Assembly (NCBI GenBank): GCA_052389755.1
Contig: JBQTHP010000171.1
Span: forward strand, 1 to 10,954
DNA: 10,954 bases
Direction: 5' to 3'
DNA from: JBQTHP01 sp052389755
GTDB taxonomy: Bacteria > Pseudomonadota > Gammaproteobacteria > Steroidobacterales > Steroidobacteraceae
The translations under genes and the position numbers were made by a program. Shown one piece after another: positions 1 through 8,164 of the stretch. Positions within the stretch are counted from its first letter, which is position 1, and the number at the start of each line of letters is the position of its first letter. The notes below the pieces were generated by a model. The model was not told the origin of the DNA, ran no database searches, and saw only the letters and a program-made list of their open reading frames with translations.

Positions 1-177
1 GTCCGCATGAACGCGACCCGCAACGCACCGGTCAAGCTGGAAGCCTCGGGCGGCGTGTCGCTCGACAACGTCCGGGAGGTTGCGGAAACGGGTGTCGATT
101 ACGTGTCGATCGGTTCGATCACGAAGAATGTCCAGGCGCTTGATCTATCGATGCGCCTGGACCGCTCAGTCGTCTGA
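1..177 (+). CDS. nadC: Nicotinate-nucleotide pyrophosphorylase (carboxylating), C-terminal end
   Basis: This is the last 58 codons of a gene that begins before the window. The reading frame gives a tail with KLEASGGVSLDNVREVAETG, then VDYVSIGSITKN and ALDLSMRL. This is the characteristic C-terminal part of quinolinate phosphoribosyltransferase (type II PRTase barrel), with the conserved glutamate/GG strand and the ISxGxxT phosphate-binding segment. The enzyme converts quinolinate and PRPP to nicotinate mononucleotide in cytosolic de novo NAD synthesis. Family members usually stop near LDLSMR; here a few extra residues (DRSVV) follow, and they and the TGA stop are encoded by a 16-bp tandem repeat. 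The gene converges with the c-di-GMP gene. The identification rests on 58 residues but the motifs are distinctive. Confidence 0.9.
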   Translation, partial: VRMNATRNAPVKLEASGGVSLDNVREVAETGVDYVSIGSITKNVQALDLSMRLDRSVV

Positions 178-196
178 GCCGTCAGTCGTCTGAGCC
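166..196. repeat. 16-bp-period tandem repeat over the nadC stop codon (locus 1)
   Basis: The 15-mer TCAGTCGTCTGAGCC occurs at 166-180 and again at 182-196, giving a period of 16. Each copy contains TCAG-TCGT-CTGA, and the first extends to a 6-bp stem (GCTCAG 164-169 with CTGAGC 174-179). Each copy carries TGA on the plus strand and TCA (a minus-strand TGA). The nadC stop (175-177) lies in copy 1. There is no T-run, so it is not a classical terminator. A close relative lies at 8388-8419. Confidence 0.8.
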
Positions 197-206
197 CTCG
201 CCGCCA

Positions 207-2885
207 TCAGGCGCCGACCGCCTTGAGCACCCTCTGCGGCTGCGCGACGCCATACCCCTGCGCGTAATCGACGCCGATGCTGGTGAGCATCTGGATGATG
301 TCCGCGTTCTCGGCGAATTCGGCGATCGTCTGCTTGCCCGTGAGGTGGCCGATCTCGTTGATCGACCGCACCATCTCGCGGTCGATCGGATCGCGCAGGA
401 TCTCGCGCACGAAGCTGCCGTCGATCTTGAGGAAATCGACCGGGAAGTGCTTCAGATAGCCGAACGACGAGAGCCCCGTGCCGAAATCGTCGAGCGCGAA
501 CTTGCAGCCGAGCTCCCTCAGCGCCTGGATGAAGCGGTTCGCCTGCGAGAAGCTCGCGACAGCCGCGGTCTCGGTGATCTCGAAGCAGATCTTCGAGGCC
601 ATGAGGCCGCTTCGCTGGAACTGATCGATGACGAACGGCAGGAACTTGTCGTCCCCCAGGCTCTGACCCGAGAGATTGATCGAGCAGAGGAACAGCTTCT
701 CGCGCTCGTCCGCTTCGGAGACGAGCCAGCGGAACGCGTTCTCGATCACCCAGCGATCGATCGCGGGCATGATGCCGTAGCGCTCCGCGGCGGAGATGAA
801 ATCGTTCGGCGCGACGATGCGGCCGCTCTCGTCGCGCAGGCGCAGCAGGAGCTCGTAGTGCGCGCCCGGCTCCGGCCGCTGCAGGGCCTGGATCGGCATG
901 CGGAAGAGCTCGAAACGCCCTTCCTCGAGCGCCGCGTTGATGCGCGCCGCCCACTGCATTTCGCGGCGGCGGCGCATGAGCTCGATGTCGTTCTCGGCGA
1001 AGCTGTGGACGCGGTTGCGTCCGCCCTCCTTCGCCGCGGCGCACGCGCTGTCGGCGGCCGAGAGCACCGAGGCGACATCCTCGTTGTCTGCCGTGATCGG
1101 CACCACGCCGATGCTGGCGCCGAGCCTGAACACCCGATCCTCCCAGGTGAAGCGGAAGTTGCGGACCGCTTCGCGCAGGGTCTCGGCGGTGCGCATCGCC
1201 TCATCGAGCGAGCAACTCTCGAGCAACACGCCGAACTCATCGCCGCCGAGCCGTGAGAGCGTGTCGCGCCAGCGGACTTTCGCCTTGAGGAGCGCGCCCA
1301 CCTGCGAGAGCAGCGCATCGCCCGCGCTGTGCCCGCACGAGTCGTTGATGATCTTGAACTGGTCGATGTCGAGATAGCACAGCGCGTACGAGGCCTCGCG
1401 CGCCTTCGCGCTCTTCAGTGCGCGCTCCATGCGCGCCTCGAATTCGCGGCGATTGACGAGACCGGTGAGAAGGTCGTGGCTCGCGTGGTACGAGAGCCTG
1501 CGGTTCAGCTCGCGCGATTCGCTGACGTCGTGGAACACGAGCACGCCGCCTGCGACCTTGTTCGCGCCGTCGCGGATCGGCGCGGCCGTGCTCTCGACGT
1601 AGAGCTCGTTGCCGTCGCGGCGGATGAGCAGCATCGGACGCACGGACTTGATCGGCCGGATGCGCCGGATCGCTACCGACAGAGGGTTCTCGAGCGGCTC
1701 GCAGGTCTCTTCGTGGAAGGCGCGGAAGATCTCCTCGACCGGCTTGCCCATCGCATCCTCGAGACGCCAGCCGGTGAGCTCCTCGGCGACCGGGTTGATG
1801 TAATCGATCGTCGAGTCGGCATCGGTCGTGATGACGGCGTCGCCGATCGATTGCAGGGTGATCTGCGCGCTCTCCTTCTCGCGGAACAGTGCCTCTTCGT
1901 AGAGCCGGCGCTCGGTGATGTCGAGCTCGACGCCGACGAGCCGCATCAGGCGGCCGTGCTTGTCGACGCGCGCCTTGGCGCGGCTTACGACCCAGCGCCA
2001 GTCGCCGTTACGATGACGCATGCGGTGCACGCTCTCGAAGAGCGGTGTCTTGCCGGCGACGTGATCCTGGATCGCGTTCTGGACCTTCGTGAGGTCCTCG
2101 GGATGCACGAGCCCGCGCCAGTCGGGCGAGCCGCTGATGTCCTCGTCGGTGTAGCCGAGCATCGCCTTCCAGCGCGGCGAGAAATAGACCTCGTTGGTCT
2201 CGACGTCGAAGTCCCACATGCCGTCGTTCGCGGCCGATTGCGCGAGCTGCACGCGCTCCTCGAGGCGCGCGAGCCTCGCTTCCATCCTCACGCGCTCGAG
2301 ACCCGTCGCGAGGCTCGTGCCGACGAGCTTCATGAGGAGCTGCAGATTGACGTCCCACGCGCCGCGCGGCAGCGCGTGCGCAAGACCGATGAACCCGGCG
2401 GGCCGGCCCTGGATCCGGAACGCGACGATGAGAGCCGAGCCGATCTGCAGCTCGGCGAAGCGCCGCGCCTCGGCCTGTTGCTCGCGTCGGGGTGTGGCGG
2501 TATCTCGCAGCTCGGACAGGCGCAGATGATCAAGGCGCGACTTGAGCCACGGGTAGGCGTCGAGGGACTCGCCGAGCAGCTCTTCGAGACGGCACGGCGC
2601 GAAGCCGCCGCGCGCGACCTGCACGTCGTTCACCTTCAGGCTGTCGTCGGCGAAGATCGCGACGAACGCGCAATCGCTGCCGGTCGCGTCGCGTAAGAGC
2701 TCGATACTGGCGCGGATGGAGTCGGTGGCCGTCTCGCGGCGGATGCTCTGCAGATCGACGGCGATCTTGGTGCAGGCGACGTCGAGTCCGAGCACGGGAC
2801 GTGGCGCGCGGCCTGCCAACGCGTCCGATGCGAGAATGTCGGAGGCCGTGAACTCCGCAGCTTTGTCCTGCGGCGCAGTCGCCAT
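207..2885 (-). CDS. Bifunctional-looking diguanylate cyclase/phosphodiesterase (GAF-PAS-PAS-GGDEF-EAL)
   Basis: The product is 892 aa. It probably makes and/or degrades cyclic di-GMP in the cytosol in response to ligands of its sensor domains; no membrane segment is evident. Domains in order: a GAF-like region (about 40-200), a PAS with FSPRWKAMLGY and HPEDL (about 210-330), a second PAS (about 340-460), GGDEF (about 465-630) and EAL (about 640-890). The cyclase signature GGDEF is intact at 547-551, preceded by an RxxD inhibitory site (R538-D541). The phosphodiesterase residues are also present: ELLLR at 678-682, N737, FEITE with E769 and E772, DDFGTG from D799, K820, E856 and Q876. Both activities are therefore possible; which dominates cannot be told. 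The ATG start is supported by AAGGAG at 2898-2903, 12 nt upstream. It lies downstream of the PMT_2 gene on the same strand with a 74-nt gap, so it may have its own promoter. Confidence 0.93.
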   Translation of the reverse strand: MATAPQDKAAEFTASDILASDALAGRAPRPVLGLDVACTKIAVDLQSIRRETATDSIRASIELLRDATGSDCAFVAIFADDSLKVNDVQVARGGFAPCRLEELLGESLDAYPWLKSRLDHLRLSELRDTATPRREQQAEARRFAELQIGSALIVAFRIQGRPAGFIGLAHALPRGAWDVNLQLLMKLVGTSLATGLERVRMEARLARLEERVQLAQSAANDGMWDFDVETNEVYFSPRWKAMLGYTDEDISGSPDWRGLVHPEDLTKVQNAIQDHVAGKTPLFESVHRMRHRNGDWRWVVSRAKARVDKHGRLMRLVGVELDITERRLYEEALFREKESAQITLQSIGDAVITTDADSTIDYINPVAEELTGWRLEDAMGKPVEEIFRAFHEETCEPLENPLSVAIRRIRPIKSVRPMLLIRRDGNELYVESTAAPIRDGANKVAGGVLVFHDVSESRELNRRLSYHASHDLLTGLVNRREFEARMERALKSAKAREASYALCYLDIDQFKIINDSCGHSAGDALLSQVGALLKAKVRWRDTLSRLGGDEFGVLLESCSLDEAMRTAETLREAVRNFRFTWEDRVFRLGASIGVVPITADNEDVASVLSAADSACAAAKEGGRNRVHSFAENDIELMRRRREMQWAARINAALEEGRFELFRMPIQALQRPEPGAHYELLLRLRDESGRIVAPNDFISAAERYGIMPAIDRWVIENAFRWLVSEADEREKLFLCSINLSGQSLGDDKFLPFVIDQFQRSGLMASKICFEITETAAVASFSQANRFIQALRELGCKFALDDFGTGLSSFGYLKHFPVDFLKIDGSFVREILRDPIDREMVRSINEIGHLTGKQTIAEFAENADIIQMLTSIGVDYAQGYGVAQPQRVLKAVGA

Positions 2886-2897
2886 CGCGCGTGGACA

Positions 2898-2947
2898 CTC
2901 CTTACTTTATTTGCGCGCGATTCTGGCACAGTCGTTGAGGAAAACAA
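2898..2947 (-). promoter_or_regulatory. Shine-Dalgarno and weak candidate promoter for the GGDEF-EAL gene
   Basis: Reading the minus strand, AAGGAG (2903-2898) sits 12 nt before the ATG at 2885. Upstream, TTGTTT (2947-2942) and CAGAAT (2925-2920) are 16 nt apart and resemble a weak sigma-70 -35/-10 pair. This short gap is visibly more AT-rich than its surroundings. The ribosome site is convincing; the promoter is a guess. Confidence 0.35.
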
Positions 2948-2959
2948 GCTAAGTAATTG

Positions 2960-4648
2960 TCAATTCTGTGCATTCCGTTCCGGATATGTGATCGGCCGCT
3001 CGGGATTGCCGCGCTCGACGCACTCGCGAGCGACCGCGCCGCGCACGAGGAACCAGTCTTCGCGACTGCTGCGACCGACGCGCTGCATGGAGCTCGCACT
3101 GAAACATGGTTCGAGCATCGAACGCGGAACCAGCGCAACGCGCGCCTCGGATGCCGCGAGCCAACGCGCTGCGTCGTAGCCCTCCTGCGGACCCTCCGTC
3201 CAGCGTCGATGCCCGAAATTCACCGCCGGCCCGTCCAGATAAAGCAGGAACTGCTCCTTGTAGCCGACGAGCCCGAGTGTTTCTCCGCGCTCCACACGCG
3301 CCAGGACTTTGGCCATGAACGGGCGCGCGGACCGCTCACCGTTGATCGACGGGGCGATCGCAAAACCCCAGGTCGCAGCGAGCGCAGCGAGCACGAGCGG
3401 CCACGCGAGCACCGCGCGGCGGCGGCATGCGGCAACCCATGCCACGGCGGCAATCGCTACGAACACGACGAACGGGACGATCGAGGGGAGCTCGATTCTC
3501 TCCGCTGCCTGTCGAGCCGCGGGCACGCCCGCCAGGTACGAGGCGACGAACGCGAGCACGAGAAAAGCGAGCACGGCAGCGAGCGCGAGGCTTGCGTGCT
3601 GCACGCCGCGCCGTGCCGCAAGCGCCGGCAGAAACGGTGCAGCCGCGATCACGACGGCTGGAAGCGCCGGCAGGATGTAGATCCCGCGTTTACCCGGACT
3701 CAGGGAGAAGAAGAGCAGCACGAGCACCGCCCACCCGAGCGGCAGCCACACGCGCGCATCGCGTGCGCGCCAGGCATCACGCCACCGCGGCACGAGCCAG
3801 ATGAGAAGCAGGGAGACCGGCAGCCACAGCACCGGAATGACCTGGACGAGGAAGTAATACCAGAGCTCGACGTGATGCCAGGCGGACGCATAGCGATCCA
3901 CCGTCTGCTGAAAGAGGATCTCGTCGCGATAGGCGGCGAGGTCCGCGCGACCACTGCGCGCCACCGCAAGCAGCATCGGCACGATCCACGCCGCAATCCC
4001 GATCGCGAATCCGACGAGCGCGAGCGCCCAGCGCGCACCGCCCGCAAACCGCGGGAGTTCCTCGAAGCCGCGCGCGCGCAAGAACCCGTAGGGGAGCAGG
4101 ACGAGGAGCGGCAGAAACCCGACACCCTTGGTGATGACGCCGAGGCCTGCGGCGAGGCCGCCGACGAAGTACCACCCCCACTCCGGTCCGTAGAGGAGAT
4201 GGCGCAGCAGCCCGTAGAGCGACAGTGTCGTGAGACAGCACAGCGTCGCATCGATCTGCGCGCTGCGCGCCGCGAGCAGGAATTGCACCGCACACAGGAG
4301 CAGCAGGGCCGCGCCGAGCGCGGCCTCGTGCCCGCTCGCGCGGCGCACGAGATCGTAGACCAGCACCAGCGTGCCGAAGCTCGCGAGCAGCGACGGCAAC
4401 AGAAACGACCACCGGATCGAGCCGATGAGCGCGTAAGCGCCCGCGAGCAGCCAGAAATACAGGGGCGGCTTGTCCTGATACAGGTCGCCGCCGACTCTCG
4501 GAAACAGCCAGTCCCCGCTCGTGACCATGTCGCGCGCGAGCGATGCGAAGCGCGGCTCGTCGGCGGGCCAGGGATCGCGCAGGCCGATTCCCGAGCCGAC
4601 GAGCACGAGCACGGCGAGCGCGATCCACAGCAGATGGTCGCGCTGCAT
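2960..4648 (-). CDS. ArnT-like PMT_2 family membrane glycosyltransferase
   Basis: This is a 562-aa polytopic membrane protein of the ArnT/PMT_2 (GT83-like) type. Known members transfer a sugar from a polyprenyl-phosphate donor to lipid A or another periplasmic acceptor. The first transmembrane helix is about residues 6-22, followed by the periplasmic-loop signature DPWPADEPRFASLARDM (catalytic-type acidic pair D30-E31), then GDWLFPRVGGDLYQDKPPLYFW at 45-66, and many further hydrophobic helices. The open frame extends upstream to 4909, but that extra stretch reads as Arg/Ala/His-rich shadow sequence inside the GT2 gene. The ATG at 4648 has a strong purine-rich site (GAGAGGAG) 8 nt upstream, lies 5 nt after the GT2 stop, and begins a clean hydrophobic helix. 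Its position after a DPM1/ArnC-like gene suggests that gene supplies its lipid-linked sugar. Acceptor and sugar are unknown, so I do not call it arnT. Confidence 0.88.
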   Translation of the reverse strand: MQRDHLLWIALAVLVLVGSGIGLRDPWPADEPRFASLARDMVTSGDWLFPRVGGDLYQDKPPLYFWLLAGAYALIGSIRWSFLLPSLLASFGTLVLVYDLVRRASGHEAALGAALLLLCAVQFLLAARSAQIDATLCCLTTLSLYGLLRHLLYGPEWGWYFVGGLAAGLGVITKGVGFLPLLVLLPYGFLRARGFEELPRFAGGARWALALVGFAIGIAAWIVPMLLAVARSGRADLAAYRDEILFQQTVDRYASAWHHVELWYYFLVQVIPVLWLPVSLLLIWLVPRWRDAWRARDARVWLPLGWAVLVLLFFSLSPGKRGIYILPALPAVVIAAAPFLPALAARRGVQHASLALAAVLAFLVLAFVASYLAGVPAARQAAERIELPSIVPFVVFVAIAAVAWVAACRRRAVLAWPLVLAALAATWGFAIAPSINGERSARPFMAKVLARVERGETLGLVGYKEQFLLYLDGPAVNFGHRRWTEGPQEGYDAARWLAASEARVALVPRSMLEPCFSASSMQRVGRSSREDWFLVRGAVARECVERGNPERPITYPERNAQN

Positions 4649-4653
4649 CCGCT

Positions 4654-5391
4654 CTACTCCTCTCTCGCTACCAACCCGGGCTTGTAACGGCGCGTGAGCC
4701 ACATCACGCCGAAGAGATCGACGATGCCCACCCAGAGCCGGTCGAGCATGCCGTACTTGGAAGTGCCGCGGACGCGCGGGCGATGATGCACCGGCACGGA
4801 GATGACGCGCGTCCCGGCTCGCAGGTACAGCGCCGGCAGGAAGCGATGCATGTGATCGAACTGCGGCAGCGTGAGAAACGTCTCCCGGTGCATGAGCTTG
4901 ATCCCGCATCCTGTGTCTGGCGTGCCGTCGCCGAGAAGCCCCGACCGCACTCCATTCGCGATGCGCGACTGCAGGCGGCGGAACCAGGTATCACGTCGCG
5001 TGGTGCGATTGCCCATGATGAGCCGGACGTCGTCGTGCGTCGGATCCTGCGTGGCGCGCACGAGCGCCGGGATGTCCGCCGGATCGTTCTGCCCATCGCC
5101 ATCGAGCGTTGCAATCCAGGTCGCGCGCGCGTGTCGCACGCCGGTACACACGGCGGCGCTCTGGCCGCTGCGGAATGAATGGCGGAGCAGCCGGATCTCC
5201 GGCATGCCGCCGGCGCGAGCCTTCTGCACCTCGCTCGCGGTCGCATCCGTGCTGCCATCGTCGATGAACAGCAGCTCGAAACGCCGGCCGGCGAGCGCGC
5301 GCGCGACTTCCGCGGCGAGCGGGCCGACGTTCTCTTCCTCGTTGCAGACCGGCACCACCACGGAGAGCTCGAGCGCGCCGTCGGAGCTCAT
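4654..5391 (-). CDS. GT2 glycosyltransferase, DPM1/ArnC-like polyprenyl-phosphate sugar synthase
   Basis: The 245-aa product has a GT-A fold typical of dolichol/undecaprenyl-phosphate sugar synthases. Visible motifs: SVVVPVCNEEENV near the N-terminus, LLFIDDGSTD (nucleotide-sugar binding), SGQSAAVCTGV, the metal-binding LDGDGQNDP, DTGCGIKLM and a late HRPRVRGTSKYG matching the acceptor-side R-G-S-KYG element of this family. A hydrophobic stretch near the C-terminus (around RLWVGIVDLFGVMWL) may touch the membrane; there is no pair of long C-terminal helices as in GtrB/ArnC. The inferred reaction moves a sugar from a nucleotide donor onto undecaprenyl phosphate at the cytosolic face, for use by the PMT_2 enzyme encoded just downstream. 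Its ATG overlaps the stop of the upstream acyltransferase as ATGA (5388-5391), implying translational coupling. Donor sugar unknown. Confidence 0.9.
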   Translation of the reverse strand: MSSDGALELSVVVPVCNEEENVGPLAAEVARALAGRRFELLFIDDGSTDATASEVQKARAGGMPEIRLLRHSFRSGQSAAVCTGVRHARATWIATLDGDGQNDPADIPALVRATQDPTHDDVRLIMGNRTTRRDTWFRRLQSRIANGVRSGLLGDGTPDTGCGIKLMHRETFLTLPQFDHMHRFLPALYLRAGTRVISVPVHHRPRVRGTSKYGMLDRLWVGIVDLFGVMWLTRRYKPGLVAREE

Positions 5392-6143
5392 GCCGGCGCT
5401 CCGGCGAGTGCCGCACGCGCAGTCTCGAACAACGCGCGCAGCTCCTGCTCCATCTGAGTCTGCAAGCGTTCGGTAGCCTGCGAATCGAGCACCCTCGGCA
5501 CGTAGCGCGGTTCACCGAGAGCGATGGCGATCCGCGAGAACGGCACGGGGATGACGAACCGGTCCCACTTGATGCGCCACGCTCGGCTCGCCGCGTAAGC
5601 CATCAGCAGGATCGGTCGGCCGGAGATCTGCGCGAGCAGGATCGCGCCGGGCTTGAACCTGAACCGGGGCCCGCGCGGACCATCCGGCGTGAGCGCCGGG
5701 GACACGCCGTCCTGAATCAGCGCCTGGTAGTAATCACGCAGCGTGCGTGCCCCCGTGTGCGTCGCAGAGCCACGGATCACATGGCCGCCGATGCGCTTCA
5801 CCATCATCGCGCCGATCTCGCCGTCCACCGAGGGACTGATGAGCCAGCCCACTTTCAGGCCGCGCTCGCGCTGATCGAGAAGGTATTTGCCGCAGAAGAG
5901 CTGATGCTGGTGCCAGTAGCACGGGATGAGCGATGGGGCCTTCGCGAGAGCCGCATCGAGATGCTGCGCGCCCTCGACTCGCACGATGCGGCACGTCGTC
6001 CAGACCAGCTTGACGACACCGAGGGCGAGCGGCACGACCATCCGATACAGGAGGCGCCGGGCTGCCGTCATCCGCCGGCTCGAGCGCGTGAGCTTTCGGT
6101 AGAGAGTGTTGCGCAGCTCCTCGCTGGTGCCGTGGTCGGTCAT
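5388..6143 (-). CDS. DUF374-family lysophospholipid acyltransferase-like protein
   Basis: With the ATG at 6143 the product is 251 aa. It fits the DUF374 branch of the LPLAT superfamily, which acylates glycerolipid or lipid A-like acceptors at the inner membrane. One hydrophobic segment lies at about 31-50. After it come CYWHQHQLF (histidines 78 and 80, the family's WH motif replacing HX4D), SPSVDGEIGA near 103-112, IRGSATHTGARTL near 123-135 and the hallmark PDGPRGP at 153-159. The frame is open to 6221, but a start above 6143 would overlap the divergent ligase gene. No good ribosome-binding site precedes ATG 6143, so the start is uncertain and the transcript may be nearly leaderless. It is the first gene of a three-gene operon with the GT2 and PMT_2 genes and diverges from the fatty-acyl-AMP ligase, a plausible source of its acyl group. 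The acyl acceptor is unknown. Confidence 0.87.
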   Translation of the reverse strand: MTDHGTSEELRNTLYRKLTRSSRRMTAARRLLYRMVVPLALGVVKLVWTTCRIVRVEGAQHLDAALAKAPSLIPCYWHQHQLFCGKYLLDQRERGLKVGWLISPSVDGEIGAMMVKRIGGHVIRGSATHTGARTLRDYYQALIQDGVSPALTPDGPRGPRFRFKPGAILLAQISGRPILLMAYAASRAWRIKWDRFVIPVPFSRIAIALGEPRYVPRVLDSQATERLQTQMEQELRALFETARAALAGAPA

Positions 6144-6174
6144 GGTGCGCGCGGAATTGTAAACTAGCATCCCG
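6144..6174. promoter_or_regulatory. Compact divergent promoter region between acyltransferase operon and ligase gene
   Basis: Only 31 bp separates the two divergent start codons. On the minus strand it contains a good -10-like TACAAT (6161-6156); on the plus strand TAAACT (6160-6165) overlaps it. Neither has a clear -35 at ideal spacing. If real, both transcripts would have leaders of only a few nucleotides, matching the lack of obvious ribosome sites. Overlapping -10 elements would make the two directions compete. This is inference from short motifs. Confidence 0.3.
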
Positions 6175-8142
6175 ATGTTCACTGCAACGACGCTGACCGA
6201 GCTTCTCGATGCGAACCGCACCGTTCAGCGCCACATCACCTACATCGACGGCGAGGGGAGCGAGCGGCGCGTGTCGTTCGCCGAGCTGCACGAGCGCGCG
6301 CTCGGGATCCTGCATCATCTGCAGCGCCTCGGCGCAAGGCGCGGCGACAAGCTCATCCTCTTCCTTGCCGACAACGAGCAGTTCATCGACGGTTTCTGGG
6401 CGGCCGTGGTCGGCGGCATCGTGCCGGTGCCCGTGGCGCTCGGCATCAGCGACGAGCACCGGCACAAGCTGCTGCGCATCGCGCGCAAGCTCGGCACGCC
6501 GTTCATCTACACCGACCGCAAGTCGCTGGATCGCATCGGCGCGTTCGCGGCGAAGGCCGGCGAGGAGCGCACTCTCGAGCAGCTCAGGTCCCGCGCGTTC
6601 CTCGTCGATGAGCTCGACGACGTCTCGCGCGCCGGCAAGGCGCACCGCGCACAACCGGACGACATCGCCTTCATCCAGTTCTCGTCGGGCTCGACCAGCG
6701 AGCCGAAGGGCGTGGTGCTCACGCACCACAACCTGATCGCGAACATTCGCGGTGCGACCGAGGCGGCAGGGTTCGACGAGGACGACCTGTCGCTCTCGTG
6801 GATGCCGCTCACGCACGACATGGGTCTCATCGGCTTTCACCTGTACATGTTCGCGAACCGCGTGCAGGTGCATCAGATGCCGACGGACCTCTTCATCCGC
6901 CGCCCGCTGCTGTGGCTGAGCGAGGCCGCGCGGCGCGGCGTGACGCTTCTCTGTTCGCCGAATTTCGGCTATCGCCATTACCTCAAAGTGCTCGGCGATC
7001 GGCCCGTCGAGCACCTCGATCTCTCCGCGGTGCGCATCATCTTCAATGGCGCGGAACCGATCTCCGTGGATCTCTGCAAGGAGTTTCTCGGTCGCCTCGC
7101 ACCGGCGAAGCTCGCTTGGCGGACGATGCACCCGGTGTATGGCCTCGCGGAAGCGACGCTCGCGGCGACTTTCCCCCCGCTCGCTGCGGATCGCCGCTCC
7201 GCATCGGGCCTGCGCTCGATCGCGCTCGACCGGCATCGCATGAGCGTCGGCCAGCAGGCCGAGCTCGTGTCGGCAGATGCGAAAGATGCCGTGGAGCTGA
7301 TGACGGTGGGCCGCTCCGCCCCCTATGGCCGGCTGCGCATTGCCGGGGATGACGGCCGTGAGCTGCCGGAGGACACCATCGGCCACATTCACATCGCGGG
7401 CGAGAACGTCACGAAAGGCTACTTCGAGCATCCGGAGGCGAATGCTGCCGCGTTCACGTCTGACGGCTGGCTTCGCACCGGCGATCTCGGACTCGTGCAC
7501 GACGGCGAGGTCTACATCTCCGGGCGGGCGAAAGAGATCATCTTCGTCAACGGCCAGAACTACTACCCGCACGATCTCGAGAGCATCGCGCAGCGCGCCG
7601 GCGGCCTCGAGCTCGGCAAGGTGGTCGTCGCCGGCGTTCGGCCGCGCGATGCGCAGACGGACCGGCTCATCGTGTTCGTTCTGCACCGTACGGACATGCA
7701 GGAGTTCCTGCCGATCGCGACTCACGTCTCGCGGCTCATCAACGAGCACACGGGGCTCGAGGTCGCGGATGTCGTGCCCGTGAAGCGCATCCCGAAGACG
7801 ACGAGCGGCAAGATCCAGCGACACCTGCTCGAGCAGAGCCTGCTCGACGGCGAGTTCGACGCGGAGCTCGCCGAGCTCGCGCGGCTGCGCGACGCCGCGC
7901 GCGGCCCTGCGAGCGCCTCGCGCACGGAGATCGAGGACAAGCTCAAGTCGATCTGCGACGCCGCGCTGGAAGGCAAACGCGTGGACATCCACGACAGCCT
8001 GTTCGAGGTCGGGGCGAGCTCGCTCAAGCTGATCGAGATCCATGAGGGGATCGAGCGGGAGTTCCCGGGAGCGGTGGAGCTAACGGACCTCTTCGATCAT
8101 CCGACGATTGCCGACCTCGCGACATATTTGGAGACGAAGTAA
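6175..8142 (+). CDS. Fatty-acyl-AMP ligase fused to an acyl carrier protein domain (FAAL-ACP)
   Basis: The 655-aa product is an adenylate-forming enzyme with a C-terminal carrier domain. ATP-binding motif FSSGSTSEPKG lies at 169-179, WMPLTHDMGLIG at 209-220, CSPNFGY at 260-266, NGAEP at 291-295, YGLAEAT at 322-328, TGDLG at 435-439, GRAKEIIFVNGQNYYPHDLE at 450-469 and the catalytic lysine in KTTSGKIQR (K546). The HDMGLIG, APNF-like and NGAEP motifs fit the FAAL branch, which forms acyl-adenylates and passes the acyl group to a phosphopantetheine carrier rather than to CoA. The carrier spans about 585-655 with EVGASSLKLIE, where S616 should bear phosphopantetheine. It likely self-loads a fatty acid for use by a partner acyltransferase. 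No ketosynthase or NRPS module is nearby; flanking genes are acyl- and glycosyltransferases. FAAL versus CoA ligase is inferred from motifs only. Confidence 0.9.
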   Translation: MFTATTLTELLDANRTVQRHITYIDGEGSERRVSFAELHERALGILHHLQRLGARRGDKLILFLADNEQFIDGFWAAVVGGIVPVPVALGISDEHRHKLLRIARKLGTPFIYTDRKSLDRIGAFAAKAGEERTLEQLRSRAFLVDELDDVSRAGKAHRAQPDDIAFIQFSSGSTSEPKGVVLTHHNLIANIRGATEAAGFDEDDLSLSWMPLTHDMGLIGFHLYMFANRVQVHQMPTDLFIRRPLLWLSEAARRGVTLLCSPNFGYRHYLKVLGDRPVEHLDLSAVRIIFNGAEPISVDLCKEFLGRLAPAKLAWRTMHPVYGLAEATLAATFPPLAADRRSASGLRSIALDRHRMSVGQQAELVSADAKDAVELMTVGRSAPYGRLRIAGDDGRELPEDTIGHIHIAGENVTKGYFEHPEANAAAFTSDGWLRTGDLGLVHDGEVYISGRAKEIIFVNGQNYYPHDLESIAQRAGGLELGKVVVAGVRPRDAQTDRLIVFVLHRTDMQEFLPIATHVSRLINEHTGLEVADVVPVKRIPKTTSGKIQRHLLEQSLLDGEFDAELAELARLRDAARGPASASRTEIEDKLKSICDAALEGKRVDIHDSLFEVGASSLKLIEIHEGIEREFPGAVELTDLFDHPTIADLATYLETK

Positions 8143-8164
8143 GAAATAGAAAACGAAGAGACGG

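Noticed and set aside
1329..2696. A 455-codon plus-strand open frame
   Set aside because: It lies antisense inside the GGDEF-EAL gene, has no recognisable domain and shows the composition expected of a shadow frame.
2957..4687. A 576-codon plus-strand open frame
   Set aside because: It is antisense to the PMT_2 gene. Its composition is Arg/Glu/Gln-rich low-information sequence, while the minus frame has clear membrane helices and the ArnT signature.
5734..8043. A 769-codon minus-strand open frame
   Set aside because: It is antisense to the FAAL-ACP gene, rich in Arg/Glu/His/Val without motifs, and typical of long shadow frames in high-GC DNA. The plus frame carries every adenylation and carrier motif.
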